Below are positions 1 through 8,650 of a stretch of 64,000 bases of DNA, one piece after another. This DNA is from Nitrospirota bacterium (GTDB lineage: Bacteria; Nitrospirota; Thermodesulfovibrionia; Thermodesulfovibrionales; UBA1546), in contig JACPZK010000022.1 in the NCBI GenBank assembly GCA_016195565.1, positions 61,121-125,120 on the forward strand, read 5' to 3'. Under the pieces are notes generated by a model. The model saw only the letters and a list, made by a program, of their open reading frames with translations, did not search any database and had not been told where the DNA came from. Every line of letters starts with the position of its first letter. Position 1 is the first letter of the stretch. The position numbers were made by a program, and so were the translations under genes.

Positions 1-2265
1 CGAAAGCGTTTCCATAAGCATATCCGTATCCCTTAATCCTGCTATGCTTTCAAGCGCCTTGTATTCTATGTTGAACCTGTCTTTCAGCTGCTTAGCGGAA
101 GTCTCCATGCTTGCGCCTATGGCAATAGTGAACTCTGATTTCGACATCTCCTTAATTTCATCAATCTTCGTGCCTCCAAGAGACAAGGCCGACAGGCCCT
201 GCCTGCTTCCGTCGAGCGCTGACAGGTCAGGCAAAATTATAGACCTTAAGCCGAACGACTCGATAATCTCCCTCAGTTCTGTGAAATCGGCAGGGGTGAG
301 ATGCGAGCCGACAATGACATTGATCTGCCTTTCTGTGAACTGTGAACTGTGAACTGTGAACGAATTTTCAGCAATATGCAAAAGCGCTTCCACTGCTTTT
401 GCATACCCTATTTCCAATCCTCCTTCATAATCAGGCGTTGCAACATTGATAATTTGGCACCTTGAATCTTGAATTTTGAATTTTAAATTTTTAATTGCAC
501 TTGCCGCATCATCACCCTTTACTTCTGAGAGTCCTGATGTGAGAATGCCGATTAGCTCAGGATTGTTCTTTTCTATAAATCCCTTGACCGCTTCCGTTAT
601 ATTTTCTTCGCTTCCCATAACCACATTCTCTGTAAAGAGCTTTGTGGATGCGAGCGCTATTGGCTCCCTGAAATGCTTTGTCAGAAGAACCTTTCCGAGA
701 AATGTGCATCCCTGCGCGCCGTGAATAATAGGCAGAGCTTTATGTATCCCCTGAAATGCGATTGCTGCGCCGATGGACTGTGAGTGTTTGAGGGGATTGA
801 TGAGTACATCATTCCCTTGTCTGTCATTGCGAGCAAAGCGAAGCAATCCCTTATCTTTTGAGATTGCTTCAGCACTTCGTGCCTCGCAAAGACTCTGAGT
901 ATGACTGTTGACTGATTGCTGATTGCTATAAAACCTTATGCCGTTGCTTATCTGCTCCGCCAGATTTACCAGCCCGTCATATCCTGCGTACGCGGTATGC
1001 CTTTCCTGATTCACGTCAACAAACGGATATCCTTCCTTTATTGCAAGGTACTGGTTCCTTCCTCCCGCAACAAGTATATCTGCATTATTTTCTTTCAGAA
1101 GTCTGAGCAGATTTTTGGGTGTTACATCTTCAATAAGAGGCGCATCCTGCCCCAATATCTCCTTCATCTTCTCCTCATCCTCAAAGGTACTCTTCTTTGT
1201 TCCTACTGCCACTATCTCAATCCCTAAATCAAGGAGTGCAGAGATAAAAGACCAGCTCTTCACGCCTCCGGTATAAAGCACAGCCTTTTTGCCTCTTAAA
1301 TGTTCGTAAGTCTTCAATCTTTCTTGAAGCCGCTTTTCTTCCTTTGCAATGATTGCTTCAATCTTTGAACTTTCAACTTTCAACTTTGAACTTATAACTT
1401 TTAATGCCTTCGACATCTCTGTCTTTCCAAAGAAAGAAACTTCAACATAAGGAATCCCATATTTTCTTTCCATCTCCCTTGCTATGTTTATCAATGCCCT
1501 GCTGCATACGACTACATTCAGCTTTGCCTTGTGAGCGTATGTTATCTCCTCAAAAGCAGCATCGCCTGTTATCCTCGAAAGAATCCGTATTCCTGCATCT
1601 TTTAGCACGGGCTCGACGAGCCATAAATCGCCTGCAATGTTGTATTCGCCTATAAGATTTATTAACCTCTCCTCACTATAGGGGGCTCTCCCAGATTTAC
1701 GGGCGCAGTGAAGCGAAGCCGTAGAATCGGGACTGTCCCCTTCAGGCAGATCGCCGGTTCCTATCACATAGTCGAGCAATACCTCTCCTGCTATTCTGTT
1801 CCCTAAGTTTTTTGGCCCCACGAACCCCGGGGCATTAACAGGAATGACACGAATACCAAGTTCTGCTTCCGCTTTTTTGCAGACAGTCTCTATATCCTCT
1901 CCAATAAGTCCGCTTACACATGTGGCATAAACAAATATTGCCTTTGGCTTTACCGACTCATATGTTTGCAAGATCGCATTGTAAAGTTTCTCCTCAGAGC
2001 CATAGATAATGTCCATCTCGGTCATATCTGTTGTAAAACCAATCTTGTGAAGGCTGCCCTTTGACGACAGCGTGCCCCTTCCTTCCCATGAATTACCGCA
2101 GCACGCAATGGGGCCGTGGACAAGGTGTGCTGCATTGGCGATAGGCTGGAGGACTATCATAGCGCCGTCAAATGCGCATGATTCCCCGCCTCTGGAACGG
2201 CAAACTTTATGCTTGCTCTCCGTATCGCAACCGCTTTGCAGCAATTTATCAATGCTGGTTAACAT
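1..2265 (-). CDS. nifEN: NifE-NifN fusion, nitrogenase cofactor scaffold (3' end outside window)
   Basis: The minus strand is open without a stop for 755 codons from the ATG at 2265 (AGGTGA just upstream) to the window edge. Residues 1-446 read as NifE: CAFDGAMIV at 30, AHLVHGPIACCGNSW near 46-60, YATCVSGLIGED near 113 and GEYNIAGDLW near 206. From about 489 the protein reads as NifN (NPLKHSQSIGAA, HGAQGC, HFREPIAL, LTSGLSEVKGDD). NifEN is the scaffold on which the FeMo-cofactor precursor is matured. NifE and NifN are normally separate genes. Here a linker of about 40 residues joins them and is encoded by a dispersed palindromic repeat. Further in-frame repeat insertions lie at codons about 175-197, 288-301 and two sites in NifN. 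It lies downstream of nifHDK, so probably the same transcript. Assembly or sequencing error is unlikely because the frame survives every repeat. Confidence 0.9.
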   Translation of the reverse strand, partial: MLTSIDKLLQSGCDTESKHKVCRSRGGESCAFDGAMIVLQPIANAAHLVHGPIACCGNSWEGRGTLSSKGSLHKIGFTTDMTEMDIIYGSEEKLYNAILQTYESVKPKAIFVYATCVSGLIGEDIETVCKKAEAELGIRVIPVNAPGFVGPKNLGNRIAGEVLLDYVIGTGDLPEGDSPDSTASLHCARKSGRAPYSEERLINLIGEYNIAGDLWLVEPVLKDAGIRILSRITGDAAFEEITYAHKAKLNVVVCSRALINIAREMERKYGIPYVEVSFFGKTEMSKALKVISSKLKVESSKIEAIIAKEEKRLQERLKTYEHLRGKKAVLYTGGVKSWSFISALLDLGIEIVAVGTKKSTFEDEEKMKEILGQDAPLIEDVTPKNLLRLLKENNADILVAGGRNQYLAIKEGYPFVDVNQERHTAYAGYDGLVNLAEQISNGIRFYSNQQSVNSHTQSLCEARSAEAISKDKGLLRFARNDRQGNDVLINPLKHSQSIGAAIAFQGIHKALPIIHGAQGCTFLGKVLLTKHFREPIALASTKLFTENVVMGSEENITEAVKGFIEKNNPELIGILTSGLSEVKGDDAASAIKNLKFKIQDSRCQIINVATPDYEGGLEIGYAKAVEALLHIAENSFTVHSSQFTERQINVIVGSHLTPADFTELREIIESFGLRSIILPDLSALDGSRQGLSALSLGGTKIDEIKEMSKSEFTIAIGASMETSAKQLKDRFNIEYKALESIAGLRDTDMLMETLS
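334..361. repeat. Heptamer array TGTGAAC x4 inside nifN part
   Basis: Four exact tandem copies of TGTGAAC. Read on the coding (minus) strand they give the peptide FTVHSSQFT in the NifN half of the fusion without breaking the frame. The same heptamer recurs at 45219-45239 inside nrdJ. Confidence 0.9.
461..495. repeat. Degenerate heptamer array inside nifN part
   Basis: Five tandem 7-bp units of the form YTTRAAT (CTTGAAT, CTTGAAT, TTTGAAT, TTTAAAT, TTTTAAT). On the coding strand they encode a basic stretch, IKNLKFKIQDS, at a surface-loop-like position of the NifN domain. The frame continues through it. Confidence 0.75.
823..931. repeat. Dispersed palindromic repeat (family A) plus heptamers forming the NifE-NifN linker
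   Basis: Positions 823-892 hold a copy of the dispersed element that begins GTCATTGCGAG and contains GAAGCAATC and GATTGCTTC arms. Related copies lie at 29493, 32874, 39819 and 57344. Positions 904-931 are 7-bp units (ACTGTTG, ACTGATT, GCTGATT). Together they encode about residues 447-488, the whole junction between the NifE and NifN domains, with no stop in the coding frame. Confidence 0.85.
1363..1404. repeat. Heptamer array (6 units) inside nifE part
   Basis: Six 7-bp units (CTTTGAA, CTTTCAA, CTTTCAA, CTTTGAA, CTTATAA, CTTTTAA) make 42 bp, exactly 14 codons. On the coding strand they add a Lys/Ser-rich stretch (KVISSKLKVESSK) after the FFGKTEMSKAL segment of NifE. Confidence 0.85.
1675..1743. 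repeat. REP-like insertion in nifE part
   Basis: A stretch of about 23 codons absent from normal NifE interrupts the segment between VLLDYVIGTGDLP and LINLIGEYNIAGDLW. On the coding strand it begins GGGGACAGTCCCGAT, which matches the core of the inverted repeats around the two RAYT genes (GGGACACATCCCAT and GGGACACTTCCCAT). The encoded peptide is DSPDSTASLHCARKSGRAP. The reading frame is kept. Confidence 0.7.
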
Positions 2266-2287
2266 TCTTTTTCACCTTTTTATTGCT

Positions 2288-2362
2288 GTCATTCTGGCTT
2301 GTCCAGAATCTTTCTTAATGATTCCATGTGCTTCGGAAGGATTCCCGACAAGCGGAAATGAC
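2288..2362. repeat. Dispersed inverted repeat, family B (degenerate copy)
   Basis: Starts GTCATTCTGG and ends GGAAATGAC, with internal AGAATC/GATTCC arms. It resembles the copies at 5362-5431 and 47671-47735. It lies in the nifK-nifEN intergenic space, so any hairpin would form in the nif transcript. Confidence 0.65.
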
Positions 2363-2390
2363 GTAATATGAGTTTATTCATAATTCCCTA

Positions 2391-3905
2391 TCACCGTATC
2401 ACATCAAAACTCGTAGTATTCATAGTCTTTCTGTCCATTTCATCAAGAACAGTGTTCACAACCCAGTTAACGAGATTTATCACTCCCTGATAGCCGATTA
2501 CCGGATACCTGTGCAGGTGATGCCTGTCAAAAAGCGGGAAGCCTATTCTGACAAGAGGCGTGCCGGTATCTCTCCAGAGGAACTTTGCATAAGAATTTCC
2601 GATTAATAAATCAACCGGCTCTGTGAACAGAAGAGACCTTAGATGCCACATATCCTTGCCTGCATAGACATGGGCATCTGCTCCGAATGGACTCTCGCTC
2701 AAAAGGGCATTCATATCCTCTTCAAACTTTTTATCTCCCATGGTACAGACGATATGCACCGGGATGCCGCCCATCTCCATAAGGAAGCTCACCAGCCCCA
2801 TCAGCATATCAGGGTCTCCGACCAATGAGAACCTCTTTCCATGCACATAAGGGTGAGAATCTATCATTGCGTCCACAGCCCTGCCGCGCTCGTCCTCGAT
2901 CTCCTGAGGCACGGGCTTGCCGGTAATTTTGCTTATCTCCTCAAAAAACTTATCGGTATTCTTTATGCCTATGGGTGTAAGAACAGCGGTCTTCTGATTC
3001 CATTCTTTCCCGATATATTCCATAGTCTTGAGCGTTGAATATTTCTGTAACGCAATAGTTGCCTCCGCATTTATGGAATCCATCGCATCCACAAGCGGAG
3101 TGCCTCCAGGATAAAGCTTATATTCCCCGGTATTCGGAGAATCGAAGATGTCGCTCACATCAGCAAGTATTGTGTGTTTGACGTCCATTATATCAAGCAG
3201 TCTTTTTAATTCCCTGTAGTTGCCGGTATAGGTGTCAAATCCGGGGATTATATTAATCTTTCCATTAGGCTCGCCTTTTTTCCCCGATGTGATTGACGAG
3301 AGTATCCCTTTCATCATGTTGTCATAGCCGGTTATATATGAGCCTACAAAACTCGGGGTGTGCGCAAACGGCACGGGCAAATCGTTCGGTATCAAGCCTT
3401 TTTCGCGCGCGGTCCTGATATATGAGTTAAGGTCGTCCCCTATTACCTCGGTCATACACGTTGTGCATACTGCGAGCATTTTGGGACTATAAAGCTTATA
3501 TGCGTTCTCCATGCCTTCAAGCATGTTGTTGAGCCCTCCGAAGACAGCAGCGTCTTCAGTCATTGAAGTGGAGATAGCGGCAAAGGGCTCCTTGAAGTGC
3601 CTGTTGAGATGGCTCCTGAAATATGCAGCGCAGCCCTGTGCCCCCTGCACAAAGGGCATTGTGCCCTCAAAGCCCGACGAGCAGAATATTGCCCCCAGCG
3701 GCTGACAAGCTTTTGCAGGATTGATCTTGATGTTCTGCCTTTTGAAGTTAAGCTCTTTGTATTCTTCTGTCTTCGTCCATGCGGAAACCCTCTGTATTTC
3801 TTCGTCCGAAGGCCCGTTCTCGAACTCTTTTTTACGGGCAAACTGCTCGATATACTCCTGCTCCTGAAAGAGCTCACTATGGTCTTTTATTCTCATGGCT
3901 TTCAT
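2391..3905 (-). CDS. nifK: Nitrogenase molybdenum-iron protein beta chain
   Basis: About 504 residues. It forms the MoFe protein with NifD and shares the P-cluster. Visible P-cluster cysteines lie in [11 protein letters not shown] (about 67), [10 protein letters not shown] (about 92) and the [12 protein letters not shown] segment (about 145-150). The extended N-terminus of about 55 residues before the first Cys is typical of group I NifK. A longer in-frame start exists at 3929, but the ATG at 3905 has GGAGG five bases upstream and overlaps the nifD stop as ATGA, so it is preferred: the last NifD codons (RRKK) supply the ribosome binding site. This implies translational coupling and equal subunit synthesis. 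Confidence 0.97.
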   Translation of the reverse strand: MKAMRIKDHSELFQEQEYIEQFARKKEFENGPSDEEIQRVSAWTKTEEYKELNFKRQNIKINPAKACQPLGAIFCSSGFEGTMPFVQGAQGCAAYFRSHLNRHFKEPFAAISTSMTEDAAVFGGLNNMLEGMENAYKLYSPKMLAVCTTCMTEVIGDDLNSYIRTAREKGLIPNDLPVPFAHTPSFVGSYITGYDNMMKGILSSITSGKKGEPNGKINIIPGFDTYTGNYRELKRLLDIMDVKHTILADVSDIFDSPNTGEYKLYPGGTPLVDAMDSINAEATIALQKYSTLKTMEYIGKEWNQKTAVLTPIGIKNTDKFFEEISKITGKPVPQEIEDERGRAVDAMIDSHPYVHGKRFSLVGDPDMLMGLVSFLMEMGGIPVHIVCTMGDKKFEEDMNALLSESPFGADAHVYAGKDMWHLRSLLFTEPVDLLIGNSYAKFLWRDTGTPLVRIGFPLFDRHHLHRYPVIGYQGVINLVNWVVNTVLDEMDRKTMNTTSFDVIR

Positions 3906-5329
3906 TTTTTCCTCCGTATCAAATTCCATGTCGGGCTGTTCACTGTCATATCCATATCTCTTGCAAAAACCGGGAATCCGTCAAAGCCGTGATAGGGTCC
4001 TGAATAATCCCATGAATGCATCTGCCTAAAGGGCACTCCCATCTTATGATAGGAATACTTTTCTTTAATGCCCGAACCTACCATATCGGGTTTAAGTCTC
4101 CTTGTGAACTCTTCCAGTTCATAAAGGGTGGCGTCGTCCATTATTACTGCGCCTTCCTTCATCTCAGGGTATGTCCTTTTGTAATCGTCGCTATGCCCAA
4201 ACTCATACCCGGCAGCCACGACCTCCATCCCGATATCCTCATAGGCGCCGATTGTATGTCTCGGCCTCAAGCCGCCTACATAAAGCATCACCTTTTTTCC
4301 CTCAAGCCGCGGCTTGAACTCTTCGATAACCGCATCCATCTTCGGCTTGTATTTCTCTATTACCTTTTCGGCATTCTCCTTTATACTGTCATCGAAATAT
4401 GATGCTATCTTTCTGATGCTCTGGTATATCTTTGTCGGGCCAAAAAAGTTGAACTCAACCCATGGAATCCCGTATGTCTCTTCCATATGCCTGCAGATAT
4501 AGTTCATCGACCGGTAACAGTGGACAAGATTAAGTTTTGCCTTATTGGCAATACCCATCTCATTAATAGATGCATCGCCGGTCCACTGCGCGATGACCCG
4601 CAGGCCCATTTCTTCCAGCATCTTCCTCGAGGCCCAGGCGTCTCCGCCGATATTGTAATCTCCTATAAGCGCGACATCATAAGGAGTAGTTTTTTCAAGC
4701 TGGCCCTTGCCCAGAACATAATCCCTTATCGTGTCGTTTGCTATGTGATGTCCCAGGGATTGGCTGACACCTCTGAACCCTTCGCACCTGACCGGCACAA
4801 TGGGAATATTGAATTCCTTTGCTACCCTTTTTGATACCGCTTCTATGTCGTCACCTATCAGACCTACAGGGCACTCAGAAAGAATACCCATGCCTTTTGC
4901 GAGGGGGAACAGTTCTTTCAGTTCATGCAGTGCTGAGTCCAGCCCCTTGTCCCCGCCGTAGACAATGTCCTTTTCCTGAAAATCTGTCGTTATGTGCATA
5001 GTGCCGAAGGTATCCACACCGGTTTGGCCGTTGTAATAGTTCCTTCTTGCCCACCAACTGTACTGGCCGCAGCCGACAGGTCCATGACTGATCGTTAACT
5101 GGTCTTTTACAGGACCCCAGACAACGCCTTTTGCTCCGGCATAGGCGCAACCTCTTACTGTCATGACCCCTGGCCGTGATTTGACATTCGACTTGACCTG
5201 GCAGGTGCTGCACTGGCCGGTCGGATCATTGGCTGCAAGATGCTTGGCCCTGTCCTTCTTTGATTTTTCGGGATAAGCCTCCAGTACTTCCTCTATCATC
5301 TTCTGGGTATCTTTAATTGCTGTGCTCAT
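3902..5329 (-). CDS. nifD: Nitrogenase molybdenum-iron protein alpha chain
   Basis: 475 residues from the ATG at 5329, which has TGGAGGAAAT directly upstream; an upstream in-frame start at 5359 has no such site. The MoFe alpha chain binds the FeMo-cofactor. Cofactor ligands are visible as the Cys in [10 protein letters not shown] and the His in [16 protein letters not shown]-cluster cysteines appear in [20 protein letters not shown] and [12 protein letters not shown]. There are none of the delta-subunit features of V or Fe-only enzymes. It lies 141 bp downstream of nifH with a family B inverted repeat between them, and is coupled to nifK by a 4-bp overlap. Confidence 0.97.
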   Translation of the reverse strand: MSTAIKDTQKMIEEVLEAYPEKSKKDRAKHLAANDPTGQCSTCQVKSNVKSRPGVMTVRGCAYAGAKGVVWGPVKDQLTISHGPVGCGQYSWWARRNYYNGQTGVDTFGTMHITTDFQEKDIVYGGDKGLDSALHELKELFPLAKGMGILSECPVGLIGDDIEAVSKRVAKEFNIPIVPVRCEGFRGVSQSLGHHIANDTIRDYVLGKGQLEKTTPYDVALIGDYNIGGDAWASRKMLEEMGLRVIAQWTGDASINEMGIANKAKLNLVHCYRSMNYICRHMEETYGIPWVEFNFFGPTKIYQSIRKIASYFDDSIKENAEKVIEKYKPKMDAVIEEFKPRLEGKKVMLYVGGLRPRHTIGAYEDIGMEVVAAGYEFGHSDDYKRTYPEMKEGAVIMDDATLYELEEFTRRLKPDMVGSGIKEKYSYHKMGVPFRQMHSWDYSGPYHGFDGFPVFARDMDMTVNSPTWNLIRRKK

Positions 5330-5361
5330 ATTTCCTCCATTTTTAAACTCATTGGTCATTA

Positions 5362-5431
5362 GTCATTCCTGCGGAAGCAGGAATCCAGACCTATTTTAAG
5401 GAACTGGATTCCGTGTCAAGCACGGAATGAC
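5362..5431. repeat. Dispersed inverted repeat, family B, between nifH and nifD
   Basis: Begins GTCATTCCTGCGG and ends CACGGAATGAC. Internal arms pair (CCTGCGGAAGCAGG; CCGTGTCAAGCACGG). Nearly the same element lies between hisG and hisC (47671-47735). In the nif mRNA it would form two hairpins just after nifH. Confidence 0.85.
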
Positions 5432-5470
5432 GAAAAAAACAAAAGCTGTATCTTTAACTATTCACTGTCG

Positions 5471-6334
<864 letters not shown>

Positions 6335-6355
6335 TTATTTCATCAAAACTATTAG

Positions 6356-6371
6356 AGCAATATATATGCCA
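6356..6371 (-). promoter_or_regulatory. Sigma-54 (-24/-12) promoter of nifH
   Basis: On the minus strand TGGCATATATATTGCT matches the TGGCAC-N5-TTGCA consensus with correct GG-to-GC spacing. It lies about 43 bp upstream of the nifH ATG. Confidence 0.88.
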
Positions 6372-6428
6372 GAAAGAAAAACAAGGAATAACAAGGGGTT
6401 GGGTAATTATCAGAAAATAGTTAGTGAA

Positions 6429-6456
6429 CAAAATTGTTATGAATGAAACAATTTTG
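6429..6456. promoter_or_regulatory. NifA upstream activating sequence
   Basis: A 28-bp near-perfect palindrome (10-bp arms CAAAATTGTT / AACAATTTTG). It contains TGT-N10-ACA at 6435-6450, the NifA recognition pattern. It is about 65 bp upstream of the -24 element, a normal distance for a looping activator, and lies just downstream of nifA. Confidence 0.82.
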
Positions 6457-6514
6457 TATTAATATTGAAAACTTTAAGCGATGGAAATGACGGGCTAATC
6501 TCTTTCAGAAAAAA

Positions 6515-8041
6515 TTAAGGCTGAATATTATACTTCTTAATCTTATAGCCTATCTGCCGCGGGGTAATACCGAGCAGTCTTGCTGCCTTTGCCTGCATCC
6601 CTCCTGTCTTTTTAATTGCATCCAATATCTTAGTCTTTTCTATATCTACTATTGTTGAGGGAAGAGCATCCTTTATCTGAGATGCATATTTTGCCTTAAG
6701 GGTGTGGTCTCTGATATTGAAAGGCAGGTCAGACGGAGTTATAACTTTTCCGCGTGACATAACCACCAGTCTTTCTATTGTATTCTCAAGCTCTCTTACA
6801 TTGCCGGGCCAGTCATAATTTATAAGGGTATTTAAAGCATCAGATGCGATGGAGACAGACTTCTGATTTTCCTCGTTATATTTTTTCAAAAAGTATTCCG
6901 AAAGCAGAGGGAGGTCCTCAATCTTTTCTCTTAACGGAGGCAGGAATACAGGAACAACGTTCAGCCTGTAATAGAGGTCTTCCCTGAACTTTCCTTCAGA
7001 AACGAGATACTCAAGATTCCTGCTTGTCGCAGCAATAAGCCTCACATCAACCTTTGTTGTTTTTTCGCCGCCTACCCTTTCAAATTCCTTTTCCTGTAAA
7101 ACCCTGAGTATTTTCGGCTGGAGCGCTAAAGGAAGGTCGCCTATCTCATCAAGGAATATTGTACCGCCGTCAGCAAGTTCAAACCTGCCTTTTCTCATTG
7201 CCATTGCGCCGGTAAATGCGCCCTTTTCATGGCCAAAGAGTTCTGATTCAAGGAGCCCTTCGGGAATAGATGCACAGTTGAATTTTATAAACGGCCCCTT
7301 TGCCCTCGGGCTCATATAATGTATTGCCTTTGCAATAAGTTCCTTGCCTGTTCCGCTTTCCCCGCGTAAAAGCACATTTGCCCTTGAAGGAGCCACGCTG
7401 TGAACAGCCCCAAAGACCTCCTGCATCCTGTCTGACTGTCCTATGATGTTTTCCAGTCTGTATTTGCCTTTAAGCTGCTGCCTGAGATTTTCTTTTTCCT
7501 CAAGAAATGCCTCTCTCTCTTTTTCAATCTCCATGTGAAGCTTTACGGTCTGGGCAACCAGCGATGCTATAATCTTCAACAGCCTTAGGTCTTCCTCGAA
7601 CGATATGACTTTGGAGCCAAAAAGCCTGTCAACGCTCAGCACGCCAAGCGTTTCATTCTTAAATTTTATCGGCACACATAAGAACGCAATATTTTCCTTC
7701 TTAATAATTTCCCTTGCTCCGGTCTTATTCAGGAATAAAGGCTCATCGCCAATGCTTGGAATCACTATGGGAGAGCCGAGTTTTGCAACTCTTCCAATGA
7801 TACCTTCGCCCAGCCTGTATCTGCCCTTTTTTATTTCCTCCTCTGTCATTCCGTGAGCAGCAACAATAGACACCTCGCTGTTGCTTCTGAGCGCAACAGT
7901 CCCTCTTTTCATATCCAGATATTCTGACAGCACCCTCATCACGCCTCTGAGGTTTGATTTCAGATTGAGCGAAGAACCGAGAAGCTTGCTTATCTCGTAA
8001 AGCGCAGTGATTTCCAGCGCCTTATTGTAATCGCGTTTCAT
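6515..8041 (-). CDS. nifA: Nif-specific sigma-54-dependent activator NifA
   Basis: 508 residues. An N-terminal GAF domain (about 20-170) precedes a sigma-54 AAA+ domain with Walker A GESGTGKE, the GAFTGA loop and [10 protein letters not shown] Fis-type helix-turn-helix ends the protein ([19 protein letters not shown]). The interdomain linker after the AAA+ domain has no cysteine cluster, so it is not the oxygen-sensing alpha-proteobacterial type. Regulation would have to come through the GAF domain or another partner; no nifL is visible. The ATG at 8041 has no obvious Shine-Dalgarno. Its nif assignment rests mainly on its position directly before nifH and its UAS. Confidence 0.9.
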   Translation of the reverse strand: MKRDYNKALEITALYEISKLLGSSLNLKSNLRGVMRVLSEYLDMKRGTVALRSNSEVSIVAAHGMTEEEIKKGRYRLGEGIIGRVAKLGSPIVIPSIGDEPLFLNKTGAREIIKKENIAFLCVPIKFKNETLGVLSVDRLFGSKVISFEEDLRLLKIIASLVAQTVKLHMEIEKEREAFLEEKENLRQQLKGKYRLENIIGQSDRMQEVFGAVHSVAPSRANVLLRGESGTGKELIAKAIHYMSPRAKGPFIKFNCASIPEGLLESELFGHEKGAFTGAMAMRKGRFELADGGTIFLDEIGDLPLALQPKILRVLQEKEFERVGGEKTTKVDVRLIAATSRNLEYLVSEGKFREDLYYRLNVVPVFLPPLREKIEDLPLLSEYFLKKYNEENQKSVSIASDALNTLINYDWPGNVRELENTIERLVVMSRGKVITPSDLPFNIRDHTLKAKYASQIKDALPSTIVDIEKTKILDAIKKTGGMQAKAARLLGITPRQIGYKIKKYNIQP

Positions 8042-8140
8042 AAGATAAGTTTAATAAGATATGACAAAAATGTAAAGTTAAATGACTTTTTTGTAGATTA
8101 TGTTTTAAGGTCAGGAAGCGCAAACAGAATTACTGCTCTC

Positions 8141-8272
8141 TCAGCATTTCTTCTTAGGAGCCCCCGGCTCCTTGGGAACACCTCAGGTGGAAATGCCTAA
8201 GCGTGGGAATACTACAACCTGAAGAATTATCCACACAACCAGAATGCCTATTGCTAAAAGCAGATCGCTCAT
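8141..8272 (-). CDS. Candidate 43-aa membrane-anchored selenoprotein (in-frame UGA at codon 30)
   Basis: The ATG at 8272 lies 3 bases after the secG stop, with GGAGG (inside the last secG codons) about ten bases upstream. Codons 1-29 encode one transmembrane helix (LLLAIGILVVWIILQVVVF) ending PRLGIST. Codon 30 is TGA (8183-8185). The frame continues GVPKEPGAPKKKC to a second TGA at 8141-8143. A 7-bp hairpin with loop GGG starts 10 bases after the UGA, placing the loop 17 nt downstream with G first, as the bacterial SECIS model requires. No U-tract follows, so the hairpin is not a normal terminator. The alternative is a 29-aa peptide ending at the UGA. I do not recognise the family with certainty, and selA/selB/selD are not in the window. 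Confidence 0.6.
8156..8182 (-). promoter_or_regulatory. SECIS-like hairpin after UGA
   Basis: Arms AGGAGCC (8172-8166) and GGCTCCT (8162-8156) pair perfectly around loop GGG (8165-8163). The loop begins 17 nt after the UGA at 8185-8183. Geometry and the leading G fit bacterial SECIS rules; the following AAGAAGAAA excludes an intrinsic terminator. Confidence 0.55.
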
Positions 8273-8275
8273 TTT

Positions 8276-8650
8276 CTATTTGCCTCCGGGCTGCGATGGT
8301 GTTTGAAGAGGCTGCTGCTCCGAGGGCTGGGGCTGTTGAACACCTCCGCCCGGAATAGGGCCCTGTGATGCCGGAATATCAGTTTTTTCCTTAACCGGCG
8401 CTGTCTTTTTTACAACCGAACCGCTCTTTGTTGAGACAATTGCGAGGGATAAAGAAGTAACCATAAAAACAACCGCAGCAATTGTGGTAAGTTTGCTGAA
8501 AAAAGTAGCCGCACCGCTGCTGCCAAAAAGGGTTTGGCTTGAACCGCCAAAGGCTGCGCCGAGTTCCGCTCCTTTACCGCTCTGTATAAGAACAATAAAA
8601 ATCAAGAATAAAGCCACAATAATATGAATTACCAAAAGGAATGTTATCAT
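8276..8650 (-). CDS. secG: Preprotein translocase subunit SecG
   Basis: 124 residues. It has two transmembrane helices (about 3-22 and 52-72) separated by the hallmark cytoplasmic loop VLIQSGKGAELGAAFGGSSQTLFGSSGAATF. The Pro/Gln/Gly-rich C-terminal tail is common in longer SecG proteins. It stimulates SecYEG-dependent export. Its ATG overlaps the tpiA stop (ATGA) with GCGGAGG upstream, a tpiA-secG coupling common in bacteria. Its end carries the ribosome site for the UGA-containing mini-gene. Confidence 0.95.
   Translation of the reverse strand: MITFLLVIHIIVALFLIFIVLIQSGKGAELGAAFGGSSQTLFGSSGAATFFSKLTTIAAVVFMVTSLSLAIVSTKSGSVVKKTAPVKEKTDIPASQGPIPGGGVQQPQPSEQQPLQTPSQPGGK

Noticed and set aside
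681..875. A 64-aa minus-strand frame within the nifEN region
   Set aside because: It is another frame of the repeat linker; the nifEN frame covers the same bases with clear homology.
8156..8172. Hairpin as intrinsic terminator of tpiA-secG
   Set aside because: It is followed by AAGAAGAAATGC with no T-run, and it lies inside an open frame after UGA.
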